From assembly GCA_010405405.1 (NCBI GenBank), contig MU004235.1, positions 138,538-202,537 on the forward strand: a stretch of DNA of 64,000 nt, in the 5' to 3' direction. Every line of letters starts with the position of its first letter. Position 1 is the first letter of the stretch. The DNA is from Microthyrium microscopicum. Its lineage: Eukaryota > Ascomycota > Dothideomycetes > Microthyriales > Microthyriaceae. Below the pieces are notes generated by a model. It was not told the origin of the DNA. It did not search any database and saw only the letters and a program-made list of their open reading frames with translations. A program made the position numbers and the translations under genes. Positions 43,934 through 54,268 of the stretch are shown here, in pieces.

Positions 43934-45118
43934 TCACCTTCCTTGCTGCTGTGCTCGAAACAGATCTTGTATAGCAATGCTCGTTCCTCCAGCCACCTGT
44001 TGCGCCTGCATAGGCGTCGTTCCATCCCCATTGCTCTGCACTGCCGGCGTGCTCCGACTTGGTGTCCGCGCAGCACGGAAGAACTCTGTATCTGGGTTCG
44101 TCATAAACATGCCTGGTGCCGGACTGCTCTTGACTCCATTACTCAGCGGCACCCCACCTCCCTGCGCCGCTCCATCACCCTGTGTTATCCGATTACTCTG
44201 GCCCTGCTGCACAGCGGGCGGATGTAGAGGAACAGGCGGCGCCACACGCGACAGCACCGCAGGCTCCTCCACAGCCAGCGCGCGCGAACCCTCCACACTG
44301 CTATGATTATGCATAGCAAACCCACTATCCGCCTCTCTATTCTGGCCAAACAGCTCCCTCAAACTAAGCTGTCTGCCCATCGGTTCACCACCCAAATCCG
44401 GCGCCACCGCAGGACTCGGCTGACTAGTCACAAGCGCCCGTTCAAGCGCCTCCGACTGCCTGTCCGCAATAACCTTCCTCGAATCCGCAGCACGATTCGC
44501 ACACTCCACCATGATAAGCGCACACATACTCCTTAGATCCGCCGTACTACTCGGCGGCGGCTCTGCAAAAATCCACAGGCCATATATTTGTGCGTCGTCG
44601 GCGCTCTTGATGATGATATATTCTGGCGTCACATCTACGTATTCTGGGCCGCCGAGTTCTGCGCTGAAGTTGTCGAGACCGCGGCGGTTTAGGACGCTTA
44701 CGCGGTAGCTTTCTTCTTCGGGGGGTTGGGTGGGTGTTTTGTAGGCGGTTATGAAGAGTGTGCCTTCTATGCCGGATTTTTCCCAGGTTTGTGTGGTGGG
44801 CGCGAATATGTAGACGACGGCGTAGGGGGCGGTGGTGACGAGGACTTCGGTGTCGGGCCAGTGGCGGCGGAGGACGCGGAGGTTGAGAGCGTCGTTGATG
44901 GAGGTTAGTTCGGCGGCTTGGGAGGAGACGGCGGCGAGGAGGGCGACTGGGTCGTAGCCTGGGGGGATCATGGCAGGGGTTTGTTGCGGCGTTTGGGTAT
45001 ATTGGTGTTGCTGATGGTACTGTTGTTGGATCTGTTGGGCTTGTTGGATCTGTTGGACAGGCTGGGTGGTGGCTGCCGCGGAGGGGTTGCGGCGCCGGGT
45101 TTTCTTGTTAGGTGTCAT
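43934..45118 (-). CDS. dcp1: mRNA-decapping subunit Dcp1
   Basis: Single exon, 394 aa, from MTPNKKTRRRNPSAAATT. A Gln/Pro-rich N-terminal extension (about 20-52) precedes the EVH1-type domain at about 65-205: LNLRVLRRHWPDTEVLVTTA, VYIFAPTTQTWEKSGIEGTL, then IYGLWIFAEPP. This domain activates the catalytic subunit Dcp2 for cap removal in processing bodies. The C-terminal half is disordered and carries LSLRELFG (251-258) and IQDLF close to the end. These short LxxLF motifs resemble ones that dock decapping enhancers in other species. The gene is divergent from the inositol phosphatase, with 387 bp between starts. The N- and C-terminal low-complexity regions are longer than in yeast Dcp1. Confidence 0.92.
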   Translation of the reverse strand: MTPNKKTRRRNPSAAATTQPVQQIQQAQQIQQQYHQQHQYTQTPQQTPAMIPPGYDPVALLAAVSSQAAELTSINDALNLRVLRRHWPDTEVLVTTAPYAVVYIFAPTTQTWEKSGIEGTLFITAYKTPTQPPEEESYRVSVLNRRGLDNFSAELGGPEYVDVTPEYIIIKSADDAQIYGLWIFAEPPPSSTADLRSMCALIMVECANRAADSRKVIADRQSEALERALVTSQPSPAVAPDLGGEPMGRQLSLRELFGQNREADSGFAMHNHSSVEGSRALAVEEPAVLSRVAPPVPLHPPAVQQGQSNRITQGDGAAQGGGVPLSNGVKSSPAPGMFMTNPDTEFFRAARTPSRSTPAVQSNGDGTTPMQAQQVAGGTSIAIQDLFRAQQQGR

Positions 45119-45505
45119 GTTGAGTGTATATATTGGATGGAGAGAGTGAGTGTAAAGTTATAGTTTGAAGAATGAAGAAAAGACGTTGTTGAAGTTGTTG
45201 TTGAAAGTGGGTGCATTGAAGGTGTTGGAGGTTGGTTGGTGTTGTGATGAAGGATGGAAGTTACCTTAAGATGAGGCCGCCCCTTGCCCTTCCGGATCCC
45301 CGTCTCTAAAGTGGAGAATGATCAACAAGGGTCTGGACCCTCAGTCTCTCAGTCAGTGCGTTAATACTTAATACGGAGAGCGTCATACTTATTGATCACA
45401 TCCCCATGTATCTCACTCTCCATTTCAACTCATTCTCCATTATGATTTATTTAATATAAAGTTTGCTGCGCCTTCGTAAACCTCCAGCCAGCCTAGTTCA
45501 ACAAA
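45119..45505. promoter_or_regulatory. Divergent promoter region, dcp1 and inositol 5-phosphatase
   Basis: 387 bp shared by two divergent genes. The dcp1 side has a GTT/GAA-rich stretch (about 45180-45250, CAAC/TTC-rich on the sense strand). TTTATTTAATATAAAG near 45446-45462 is a possible AT-rich core element for the phosphatase. Confidence 0.45.
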
Positions 45506-47821
45506 ATGTCTAGCTCCAGGCGCTCCACCAACGCCTCCGAGGCCCCCACGCCTTCCGATGTGCCTGGTTCCTTTCCCAATGATAGCGAACTCTCCTCCCA
45601 GCAATCCCTCGCACAGGCAGTATATGCACGACGCAGCGAATACATCAAGCCACAGAAGATCCGTGTAAAAATCGGCAGCTGGAACGTTGGCAACCATGAC
45701 GCTGCACGAGACATTGGCGCTTGGTTTCTGGATGGAAAAGGCGTAGACTCAACCTTTTCACGACTAAATCTGAACGTCGAGGATGATATACAGCAGGCGA
45801 AGAATGGGGAGAGTCAAGAGAGCGGAGACACGGAGGGCGTCAGAGAGCAAGAAGCACGGACATCTTTGTCGCTGAAGAGCGAATCAACGGTACCTGTCGG
45901 CGATAGAGGCGATTTGCCAGGAGGCGAAGACATTGGGCTATACGTGCTGGGATTGCAAGAAATTGTGGATGTTACGTCGCCGACAGAGGCATTGAGACCT
46001 TATACGGATCCGGCACCAGCGAATAAATTCAAAGATGCCTTGACTGGGGCGTTGCCGAAGGGGTATGAACTAGTTGCTGAGCAGCAATTGATGGGATTGT
46101 TACTTCTGATCTATGCATCACCGGAGGTTCTGAAAGATGTTCGTTCGTCATGCACTACGAGTGTGGGAACAGGCTTAATGGGCTATATGGGCAACAAAGG
46201 CGCAGTCACTTCACACCTTATCCTTGGAGAAACTACGAGATTAGCATTCATCAATTGCCATTTAGGTGCTGGGGCTGAAAAGGGCTCGTTGGAACGCCGA
46301 AATTGGGATGCCAGCCAGATTGTCGCGAGAACAAGATTCGATAAAGTAGAAGACCCAAGCGGAGTGCCAAACAGCGGAGAGCAAATCGGCGATGAAGACT
46401 TTGCATTCTGGTTTGGTGATCTGAATTACAGACTGGAAGGCATACCTGGAGACGATGTGCGACACCTCTTGACGCTTCATACTCGCAATGAATACGACCT
46501 GGAAATGGCACAGCAAAGAGAGCGAGAAGAGGAGGCAGCGCGGCAAGCAGAAGCAAAGGAAAATTCGTCCTTTGACGCAGACGCTGTCAGCGTGAAAAGT
46601 GGCATCAGCAGTCTCTCCAAAGGCAGCTCCAACGAAGTACCCGAAGATCTAGATCCCGCATCCCTTCAAACCACCTTATCATCACTGCTACCACATGACG
46701 AACTAATGCAACAAATCAAATTACGAAAGTCCCTCTCGGAAGGCTGGAAAGAAGGACCCATACGATTCCTACCTACATACAAATATGATGTTGGGACAGT
46801 CGCAGTTTTCGATACGAGCGAAAAGAAGCGCGCTCCTAGTTGGTGCGACCGCATTCTATACCGCACAAGAAAAGACTATGACAAATGGCGCAAACGAGTG
46901 CAAGACGAAGAAGCTGCACGCAAAAGGGATGAAGAAATGAAATCACGAGGTCTGGGTGCAGAAGACGATGATAATGTCATCTTCGACTACAACCCCGATG
47001 AGGATGGCGACGACATGTTTGAAGCTCCTACACTCGAACAAGTTACCACACGCGATGGCTCGGAAGATGAAATATTACTCGAGCACTATACATCTCATCA
47101 ACGCGTTCTCTCATCAGATCACAAACCACTGGACGCTGTCTTCACCCTAACATATCAAGCTGTCGACCACGACAAAAAGGCAAAAGTACACGCCGAAGTC
47201 ACCCGAATCCTCGACCGCAACGAAAACGAAGGCCGCCCAACCGTCACTGTCGTCTTCGACCATTCCAAAGAACCCGAATCACCAAGCTCATCCTGCGACA
47301 CCCAAAACGTCGACGGGGTAATCAACTTCGGCCCCATGCGCATGGGCAAAGGCAGACACCGACATATCACTGTCGCCAACACTGGTGCCGTAGCAGCAAC
47401 AGTCGGACTCGTAGATCGGCCAGTCTCAGGTCTAGGCGAAGAAGGATCCACGCCGCCGTGGCTGATTGCTACGTTTGACCGTGAACCCGACGCTGGCGGC
47501 AAGAAGAAAAGCAAGGAGCGCGTATATACGCTAGAGCCAGGCGATGTGGTCAACTTGGAGTTGGTAGCAAGAGTCGAGGCTATGGCGATGGCTCGAGACT
47601 TGGACGATGGAGTAATGCGACTGGACGATGTACTAATACTGAGAGTGCGCGATGGCAGAGATCACTTTTTGCCGGTGCAAGGGACGTGGGTGCGTAGTAG
47701 TTTGGAGCGTTCCATTGATGCGCTTAAGAGGTTACCTGAAGATGGGATACGGAAGCTACAGAATCAGAAACCTATTGGTAGTCCAGGGCGGTTGTTTGGA
47801 TTTGGATCGAAGGATGGTTGA
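45506..47821 (+). CDS. Inositol polyphosphate 5-phosphatase with C-terminal ASH-like domain
   Basis: Single exon, 771 aa. Catalytic blocks are GSWNVGNHD (57-65), VLGLQEIVD (147-155), GNKGAV (229-234), FINCHLGAG (248-256), FWFGDLNYRLEG (301-312), PTYKYD (423-428), APSWCDRILYRT (443-454) and SSDHKPLDAVF (536-546). This is the full 5-phosphatase signature, with Mg-binding Glu and catalytic His/Asp. The domain removes the 5-phosphate from PI(4,5)P2-type lipids or inositol phosphates. Acidic and charged inserts lie at about 90-140 and 330-400. After the catalytic domain, residues 590-730 form a beta-rich region (INFGPMRMGKGRHRHITVAN) like the ASH domain of OCRL/INPP5B. There is no RhoGAP tail and no Sac domain. 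This fungal OCRL-like layout suggests an endomembrane lipid phosphatase. Confidence 0.92.
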   Translation: MSSSRRSTNASEAPTPSDVPGSFPNDSELSSQQSLAQAVYARRSEYIKPQKIRVKIGSWNVGNHDAARDIGAWFLDGKGVDSTFSRLNLNVEDDIQQAKNGESQESGDTEGVREQEARTSLSLKSESTVPVGDRGDLPGGEDIGLYVLGLQEIVDVTSPTEALRPYTDPAPANKFKDALTGALPKGYELVAEQQLMGLLLLIYASPEVLKDVRSSCTTSVGTGLMGYMGNKGAVTSHLILGETTRLAFINCHLGAGAEKGSLERRNWDASQIVARTRFDKVEDPSGVPNSGEQIGDEDFAFWFGDLNYRLEGIPGDDVRHLLTLHTRNEYDLEMAQQREREEEAARQAEAKENSSFDADAVSVKSGISSLSKGSSNEVPEDLDPASLQTTLSSLLPHDELMQQIKLRKSLSEGWKEGPIRFLPTYKYDVGTVAVFDTSEKKRAPSWCDRILYRTRKDYDKWRKRVQDEEAARKRDEEMKSRGLGAEDDDNVIFDYNPDEDGDDMFEAPTLEQVTTRDGSEDEILLEHYTSHQRVLSSDHKPLDAVFTLTYQAVDHDKKAKVHAEVTRILDRNENEGRPTVTVVFDHSKEPESPSSSCDTQNVDGVINFGPMRMGKGRHRHITVANTGAVAATVGLVDRPVSGLGEEGSTPPWLIATFDREPDAGGKKKSKERVYTLEPGDVVNLELVARVEAMAMARDLDDGVMRLDDVLILRVRDGRDHFLPVQGTWVRSSLERSIDALKRLPEDGIRKLQNQKPIGSPGRLFGFGSKDG

Positions 47822-48353
47822 GAGGTTTGTGGTATTGATTCATGAAGCGATGGTTATACGACTTTATGCGAGCGAAACCAGAGGTTGAGGCGTTCAGAGC
47901 ATATTGAGCGTGGCTAGACCGAACTAATTAATGATTGACTGAATTGTTCCAATAGCTGAATTGAATTGAAATGTGTTGAAGATACCGTGTATTCATCATG
48001 CTCAAGGACCTGGCTATATCTGGACTTAAGATGTTGATAGAACCGAACTCCGCCGACAACTGCTTGGTCTAATTGATTGATGCTGACCACATCATGGATG
48101 ATGCAACACCAGTGGCATCGCAAGTATTGGTATTAGTGAACAATAGAGACTGAACAGTAATCAAATCCTGAAGTTGTGGACTTAGATAGCTCGTACCGGT
48201 AACCCCTTTTCTTGTGTGTATATAAATCAGCACCTGCCCCTATGTCCCTAAACATCAACACTACCCAAACCACCATTCTCGCAAATCATACACACATCTT
48301 TATCAAGCCAGGAGATATCAACCACCCAAACCTTCGAAACCAATCTCTTCACC
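47822..48353. promoter_or_regulatory. Upstream region of SDR gene
   Basis: Between two plus-strand genes. The first part is 3' flank of the phosphatase. The last 140 bp hold a TATA element and a C/A-rich leader for the SDR gene. Confidence 0.5.
48219..48227 (+). promoter_or_regulatory. TATA box of SDR gene
   Basis: TATATAAAT lies 127 bp upstream of the SDR start codon. It is followed by CA-rich sequence (CATCAACACTACCC) suited to a transcription start and leader. A clear TATA box is uncommon at housekeeping genes here and hints at regulated expression. Confidence 0.6.
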
Positions 48354-49352
48354 ATGTCCACCTTCACCGCCACCACCACCGCCGCAGAAGTAGCCGCCGC
48401 GTATCCCTCCGCCATAACCAACAAAGTCATCCTAACAACCGGCGTATCCCCCAACTCCCTCGGCGCAACCTTCGTCCAAACCCTCGCCGCACACTCCCCC
48501 AAACTGCTCATCCTCGCCGGCCGCAACGTCTCCAAACTCCGCGCCACCCAGGCCGCCATCGAAACTGCCTACCCATCTACGCCAACGCGCCTACTAACCC
48601 TCGACCTCTCCTCCCAATCCGGCGTCCGCACCGCCGCAAAAGAAGTCCTTAGCTACAAAGAACCCATCGACATCCTAGTCAACAACGCCGCCATAATGGC
48701 CAGCCCATTCGCCCTCACGCCCGACAATCTAGAAAGCCAATTCGGCACAAACCACATCGGACACTTTCTCTTCACCGCCCTCATTCTCCCACGCATGCTC
48801 ACCGCCAACGGAGTCCCACGCATCATCAACATCAGCTCCGCGGGCCACAGACTCAGCCGCATCCGCTTTGACGATGTGAACTTCAAAACAGGGTACAACA
48901 AATGGGCAGCGTACGGACAAGCGAAGACAGCGAATATGCTGTTTAGCGTTGAACTTGCTAGACGGTATGGGGATAGGGTGTTGAGTTATAGTGTGCATCC
49001 GGGTATGATTTGGACGAATCTGGGTACACATTTGACGCAGGAGGACTTTGATTCTCAGAAGGTGCTGGATGCGGCGCTGGGGAATGTAGAGGCGAAGCGT
49101 GTGTTGAAAGTTAGCGATTTTGAGACAGGGAGTAGTGCGCTGACGAAAATACCTGGGGGAAAGACGTTGGAGGAGGGAGCGGCGACGCATATGTTTGCCA
49201 TGTGTGCGGATTTGGAGGCCGTGAATGGTGCATATTTGCTAGATTGTAGGGTGGCGAGGCCCGAGGAAGTAAGGAGTGGTGCTGGAGACGGGGAGGAGGC
49301 GAGAAAGCTGTGGAGTTTGAGTGAAGAGATTGTTGGGCAAAAGTTCGATTAG
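48354..49352 (+). CDS. Short-chain dehydrogenase/reductase
   Basis: Single exon, 332 aa, ATG at 48354. A Rossmann fold starts with VILTTGVSPNSLGATF, the variant glycine motif common in one fungal SDR clade. It is followed by LLILAGRNVSKLRA, whose Arg after the second strand suggests NADP(H). Then come LTLDLSSQ, ILVNNAAIM and FGTNHIGHFLFT. The catalytic Ser lies in INISSAGHR, and Tyr/Lys in YGQAKTANM. The PG motif is SVHPGMIWTNL. All catalytic residues are present. It resembles WW-domain-oxidoreductase/retinol-dehydrogenase-like fungal SDRs, whose substrates are mostly unknown. The start of the CDS is strikingly C-rich, unlike its 3' half. Confidence 0.93.
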   Translation: MSTFTATTTAAEVAAAYPSAITNKVILTTGVSPNSLGATFVQTLAAHSPKLLILAGRNVSKLRATQAAIETAYPSTPTRLLTLDLSSQSGVRTAAKEVLSYKEPIDILVNNAAIMASPFALTPDNLESQFGTNHIGHFLFTALILPRMLTANGVPRIINISSAGHRLSRIRFDDVNFKTGYNKWAAYGQAKTANMLFSVELARRYGDRVLSYSVHPGMIWTNLGTHLTQEDFDSQKVLDAALGNVEAKRVLKVSDFETGSSALTKIPGGKTLEEGAATHMFAMCADLEAVNGAYLLDCRVARPEEVRSGAGDGEEARKLWSLSEEIVGQKFD

Positions 49353-49678
49353 TAGTTTTAACGTTTGCAGGAAAGGGGGATGGTAGGAAATGATGGAATA
49401 GATATTGTATCTGAGCTGGTTTAGTGAGGCAAAACTCCTGAAAAAAACGCTCCGAGCTAGAAATGCATGTGCCATCTAATAACGCAAGTTTGCCAACCAA
49501 CAGTAACCAAGAAAGTGGAAAAGGGGGTATCATCAACAAGAAACAGCCGTACCAGGGGCTAAGAAGGAAAATATAAGAATAGCAGAGGGAGTATAAAAGT
49601 TGCCAGAAGAATCACCCCTGGAAGGCCCACTGATTGGAAGAGAAAGGCCCTCCCTCAATGGGTATCAAGATCTGGATA
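49353..49678. other. Convergent 3' flanks
   Basis: 326 bp between the SDR stop and the SMP3 stop on the other strand. No feature recognised. Confidence 0.6.
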
Positions 49679-51310
49679 TCAGCATCGTCTCTTGACATCC
49701 CACATAACCAGCCCGCGCCGGCCAACTACACGAGCTAACGTGCCCCATACGCCATCGTCCCCGAAATCCAGGTCGTCTAGATTTATGTGAGACGTATGCC
49801 GCCAGCGCTCTTCGAGCACTAGTATTTCTGATGTATTCGTGCTCGTAAACTGATCCAGGAAAGTTGCGCTTGCTGGTGCTACCAACACTACGCCTTCCGT
49901 AGACTTTTTGGTCCAGGTGCTGCACGATATCTCAGCCAAAAGCTGTGCTTGTACGTCAACCCCTGGTTTGCCCATCAAATCAGTTGTCTGGATGTCGCGA
50001 ATACGACCGTCTAGCAGCCAAATAGGCGGACTATATGTCTTCCACCAGTAAACATGTGAAATGCCTTCTGAGCCTGCGACATGTATTTGTGCAGGGACTA
50101 CACCACCTTGGTGGTACACGCCCATCAGGGCACCAAAAGCCAGATTGAAGAGCGTCCATGCCGCGATCCAAGCCCGTGGAAATCGCGGTGGAAGGCGAAT
50201 TGAAGAGAGGATGAGTGGCACCGCGGGAATGAGGAAGCGGGCTTCTTGGTGAGGAAAGAGGCTGAGAACGACAAGTGCACATACAGCACTATAGAGACGA
50301 GTGGAACGGCGGTGGTTGAAGATTAGGAGTGGAAAAGCCGGACCAAGAAGTTGAGGTAGGTTTGCGACAAAGTGTTGATAGAACGGGTGGAGGCCATGTT
50401 TGGCAAGGTTTTCGGGCGCGTAGTTGTAGAGGAAGTTGTTGAGTGGGGTGATTACGGGATGCTTGAATAGCTCGACCCAGGTTGTGACATGCGGGTGATA
50501 GTATGATGTGTCGAAGATTATGACCATGCCAGTGAACAGGAGGCCAAAAAATGATATCGATAGGAAAGCGAGCGGTTTTCGATAGAAGTGTGGGAGGAGT
50601 TTGATACCGGGGACCAGGATATAGGCTGGAAAGGTGATTCGGTTGAATACACCCAATACTATTAGGAAAGCAAGCACCATGCATGGAAGAGCGCCACTTC
50701 GATCCTGTTCATGTTAGCTTCAGCCTTGCGCGCGATCTTCACAATATACCTTGTTTTCAAAGATGCGCTGCATTAACACCAAGCTCCAGAGTACCACCAA
50801 AGTTTCGATCGCATTGGAAAAGGTGTGCGTTTGATATGTCCAAGTAACATAGGAGGATGCTGTGAGCAAGACAGCAATGCGCCGATGCCACGATTTCGAC
50901 ACTAGTTCCAAGATCGCCCAATCTTCAAGCACAAAGCTCAGTGTATACATCAGCACGCGTAATGTCCAGTATACAACATATGGTGGCAGATCGTCTTTCC
51001 ATATTCCATTCCACAGCGATCGCAATATAAGCATCGGGATACCGTAAACAAGCCATAGTGGAAAGGTACTTCGTATAGGAAACTGGGTGGTGAACTCCCA
51101 GGTTTTGTAGACAGGGTAGTCGAAGACTTGACCTGTTCCCAGGAAAATGATTAGCACACCAGGTTCCCCTTGTCATCTATCGCAATGGCCTAGTATCTTA
51201 CCTGCTACAACTTCCGGGCCCTGGAAATTCTCATCTGGATGGAGATAGCTCGGTGATAAGGCAAAGTAGAGCCTCACGACGAGAAGCAGGAGGTATAGGC
51301 GTCTCCACAT
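49679..51310 (-). CDS. SMP3: GPI mannosyltransferase 4 (SMP3)
   Basis: Exons 51310-51202, 51132-50750 and 50704-49679 give 505 aa. The start [18 protein letters not shown] is the first membrane helix. The catalytic lumenal motif is HPDE at residues 24-27 (acidic pair of family GT22). Later come [11 protein letters not shown] and the GT22 signature HQEARFLIP. Many hydrophobic helices fit a polytopic ER protein. SMP3 adds the fourth mannose to the GPI core, using dolichol-phosphate mannose, and is required in fungi for anchors of wall proteins. The [12 protein letters not shown] context separates it from ALG9/ALG12/GPI10 (HPDEIFQ or HPDEYWQ types). Splice phases are consistent. Confidence 0.92.
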
Positions 51311-52330
51311 GGTGGCAGAGAGCTAGTTATTATAGTGATTGGTAGAAGGTAGAAGGTGAAAAGTTCAACACATATAGCGAAAGCGGATCATGGTGTACAA
51401 GAACAGGTATGGCGTGTTTATGCAGGCGGGTCGTCCGTTGGGTTCGTGGTCGCTGTGGTATGTATGGCAACAGGATGTCAGGGCGAGTGCTATGCAGGAG
51501 AGGTAATGAATATGCTTTGAAGGAGGGTGAGGGGTGAACGGCGCGGCCCAGGAAATGTTATGAAAAAGAGGAGATCGAAGAAAAGGAAGTAGATGGGAGG
51601 GAAATGCGACAAATTGCAGACTGTCATCTTTGGGAAATGGTGTTTGCTTGCATCGAGATGCGAAAGGCAGGAACGAAGCTTGGCATAGGTCCATGCTTCT
51701 TTCCGAACACGTCGATAAACGATAAACGTGGGACGCGACTTCTTTTGGCGGTTGCGCACCGGCCATTCCATCTTATCTTATCTCTCTCATCCCTTCTTTC
51801 TACCTCCAATTCAGCATTAAATCTTAAACATACAAGCAACAAGACAGCTTGTATATGATATATTGCTCTTCAGCCATGGTGCTGGGCTTCTCGAAGAATG
51901 CGCTGTTCATCAAGGCCGTCTTAAATTATGCAACTTCTCAACATCTTGATGTCCACGATCGATCGAACGACCCCATGGCTCAGATCTCGGTCGACGAGTG
52001 TCGAGACGATGATTTGCATACTAGCAATTGTGGCAGATCAATTTTGAAGAATTCGATCTAAGGTTCTCTGATGTGAGAGTCAGTGCTCTGGCGAATGACA
52101 GGTGTGACAGGGTGGGCAAGGCTGTCGAGGCTATGTGTCGAGGCTGAGGCCGCTGAACATGTCTGCGATTGGACCAAGAGGGGCCTGGATGCATGTCGCT
52201 GTACGACTCTCATAGTTCGCATCAAACCGCCTTGGACATGGACCCGAGGCCACCTTCTCCATGATAACTCTCTCAAGACATGTAACGATAACACGAAGTC
52301 GCTCGAAAGCATACTGTTTGCACACGCCTG
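51311..52330. promoter_or_regulatory. Divergent upstream region, SMP3 and HeLo-like/ankyrin gene
   Basis: 1,020 bp between divergent starts, with only domain-less short frames (for example 51849-52061). No defined element recognised. Confidence 0.45.
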
Positions 52331-54268
52331 ATGGATCCCCTATCTATTATAGGAACAACGGCCAGCCTGGTCGCTATAGTGGCTCATGTAACGGACCTCG
52401 TCGTCAAGTTTGGCACACATGTCCGCGATGCGCGCAAAGAGATGAATGCCCTGAGCGGTGAACTCGGATCTCTCAAAGCTGCCTTGGGAATGCTGGAAGA
52501 GGACTTCAAGAATCCCGGCATAACGATCCCTTGCACGTTACAAGATATTCTAGTGGAATGTGAAGCTGTCATTCATACGCTAGTTCAAGCCTTGGAGAAG
52601 TACAATCAAGAACGCCTGCTGGCTCGCGCAAAGTATGCCTGGTCCGGAAAGGAAACTATGGCTGCATATCGAAGTACGTTATCGGCTCACAACGCAGCTC
52701 TAGTTCTCGCCATCGATGTCATGACATTCTCTCTGACGCGCGAAATTAAAGCTGGTGTTGAACAGACACGGGACAGTGCTATTGGAATCAAGGCAGATAC
52801 CGAGGAAATACTGGATCAAATTGCAAAGCTACAAGCTCAACTACCAGGCTATGGTATCGGAGAGGCTTCAGTTACGTTGCAAAACTATCTAGACGAAGTG
52901 ACTGAATATGCAACGGTTGCAGACGAGTTTGAGCCATACGAGGCGAGTGATACTTCAAGTCAGCATTGCAATATCGAGGACCATAATGCTACTACGAGTA
53001 ATCCTATCATTACTCCCGCCATAGAGATAACTGAAGAAATACAACCAATCTCGCCCGAGTTTGAGAAACCACTTGAGCTTGCCAGTCGGAGTAACTCTCA
53101 GGCAACATCAATCTCAAATTATCTTTCATGGCCATACAAACAGTCGGTAGACATTGGGGACGGGCATGATGGATTCAGTTGGGAGATCGGGTTCGGCATA
53201 CCAGAGCATTATGCAACTATTGGTTTGGAGACACAAAGACATCGAAGATTTCGGGAATCGGTTGAAGAGGTTATGAAAACCATCTCAAACTCTGAATTTG
53301 GACCCAAGAACGGCAGAACCTATGAATCTGGAAAAGACTTTCACCTTGAGCATTACGGCTCGAACGACGAGAACATCGGAGTGATACCTATTCTACGATG
53401 TCCACCTGTAAGAGACAGTATCAAAGAGAAATCAACACTGGCATTATGGATTGCTCAGTTCACCGGTTCTGGCATCTGTTCAAATCACCAGATAAATCTG
53501 AGCTCTGGAACAACTGGGTCAAAAAGAAGTTCCCGCTGGTCATCACCGCTCATGATAGCACTTGAGATGCAAAATTGGCAATGGGTACGTGAGCTAATCA
53601 TTGCTGGGGCCATACCAACAAATAGCAAAGAAGAATCGAGCCTTCAAGATTCGAAAGAGCCGAGAAATTGCCTCCAGGCTGCTGCGGATTGGAATCTCGC
53701 CATGCTCAAATTCTGCCTTACTCAGTTCGAAAAGGTTGACATGGAAGCAACCGCAGCGCTTCGATACGATACACTGATCTCCCTTATACAAGACTGGAAA
53801 TATTTCCCTCACACATATCTTCCTCGCGGGCAAGATACCATAGCCCGCGCTGAGCCAGACACTCTCCGCCTCTATGTCGCAGAACTACTTCTCCTTGCTG
53901 GAAGCCCGCTGAGCCAATCGAGACTGGAAGATGTACTGTTCAAATCAGTTGCGGCCGAGAATGTATTAATGGTGCAGCTACTGCTAGAGAAAGCGCAGGC
54001 AAACCCCAACATTCCTAGTACAAGTTTAGGCTCTCCACTCCATCTAGCCATAGAACGTAGGAACTGGGCCATAGCGAAACTGTTAGTCGGCAACAAGGCC
54101 AATTGCCTGCAACGCTGCTACTCTACGTATGATGACCGATCGCATTTCTTAAACGCTATTGAATGGGCAGCACATCAAGGAACGTTAGGAAAGCTCAACA
54201 AAACCCTGGGAACACAATACAAGGACCCAAGAACGATAAAGCAAAGAATAAGAAGCGGGTTTGTATGA
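52331..54268 (+). CDS. HeLo-like N-terminal domain plus ankyrin protein
   Basis: Single exon, 645 aa. Residues 1-190 (MDPLSIIGTTASLVAIVAHV, then helices with LGSLKAALGMLEEDF and LIHTLVQALEKY-like heptads) match the fungal N-terminal helical domain seen at the front of many NLR/STAND proteins (HeLo-like, PigL-N type). A Ser/Thr/Glu-rich linker spans about 195-260, then a divergent middle. The end (about 515-595) looks like two to three ankyrin repeats: VLMVQLLLEKAQANPNIPST, SPLHLAIERRNWAIAKLLVG. I find no P-loop, NACHT or NB-ARC motif between the two ends. Related full-length fungal NLRs act in self/non-self recognition and cell death, so this could be a free-standing effector or a receptor that lost its switch domain. 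No amyloid motif is recognised. Confidence 0.75.
   Translation: MDPLSIIGTTASLVAIVAHVTDLVVKFGTHVRDARKEMNALSGELGSLKAALGMLEEDFKNPGITIPCTLQDILVECEAVIHTLVQALEKYNQERLLARAKYAWSGKETMAAYRSTLSAHNAALVLAIDVMTFSLTREIKAGVEQTRDSAIGIKADTEEILDQIAKLQAQLPGYGIGEASVTLQNYLDEVTEYATVADEFEPYEASDTSSQHCNIEDHNATTSNPIITPAIEITEEIQPISPEFEKPLELASRSNSQATSISNYLSWPYKQSVDIGDGHDGFSWEIGFGIPEHYATIGLETQRHRRFRESVEEVMKTISNSEFGPKNGRTYESGKDFHLEHYGSNDENIGVIPILRCPPVRDSIKEKSTLALWIAQFTGSGICSNHQINLSSGTTGSKRSSRWSSPLMIALEMQNWQWVRELIIAGAIPTNSKEESSLQDSKEPRNCLQAAADWNLAMLKFCLTQFEKVDMEATAALRYDTLISLIQDWKYFPHTYLPRGQDTIARAEPDTLRLYVAELLLLAGSPLSQSRLEDVLFKSVAAENVLMVQLLLEKAQANPNIPSTSLGSPLHLAIERRNWAIAKLLVGNKANCLQRCYSTYDDRSHFLNAIEWAAHQGTLGKLNKTLGTQYKDPRTIKQRIRSGFV

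Noticed and set aside
47155-47553. Minus-strand 132-codon frame inside the inositol phosphatase gene
   Set aside because: Shadow of a well-supported coding exon in the opposite strand.
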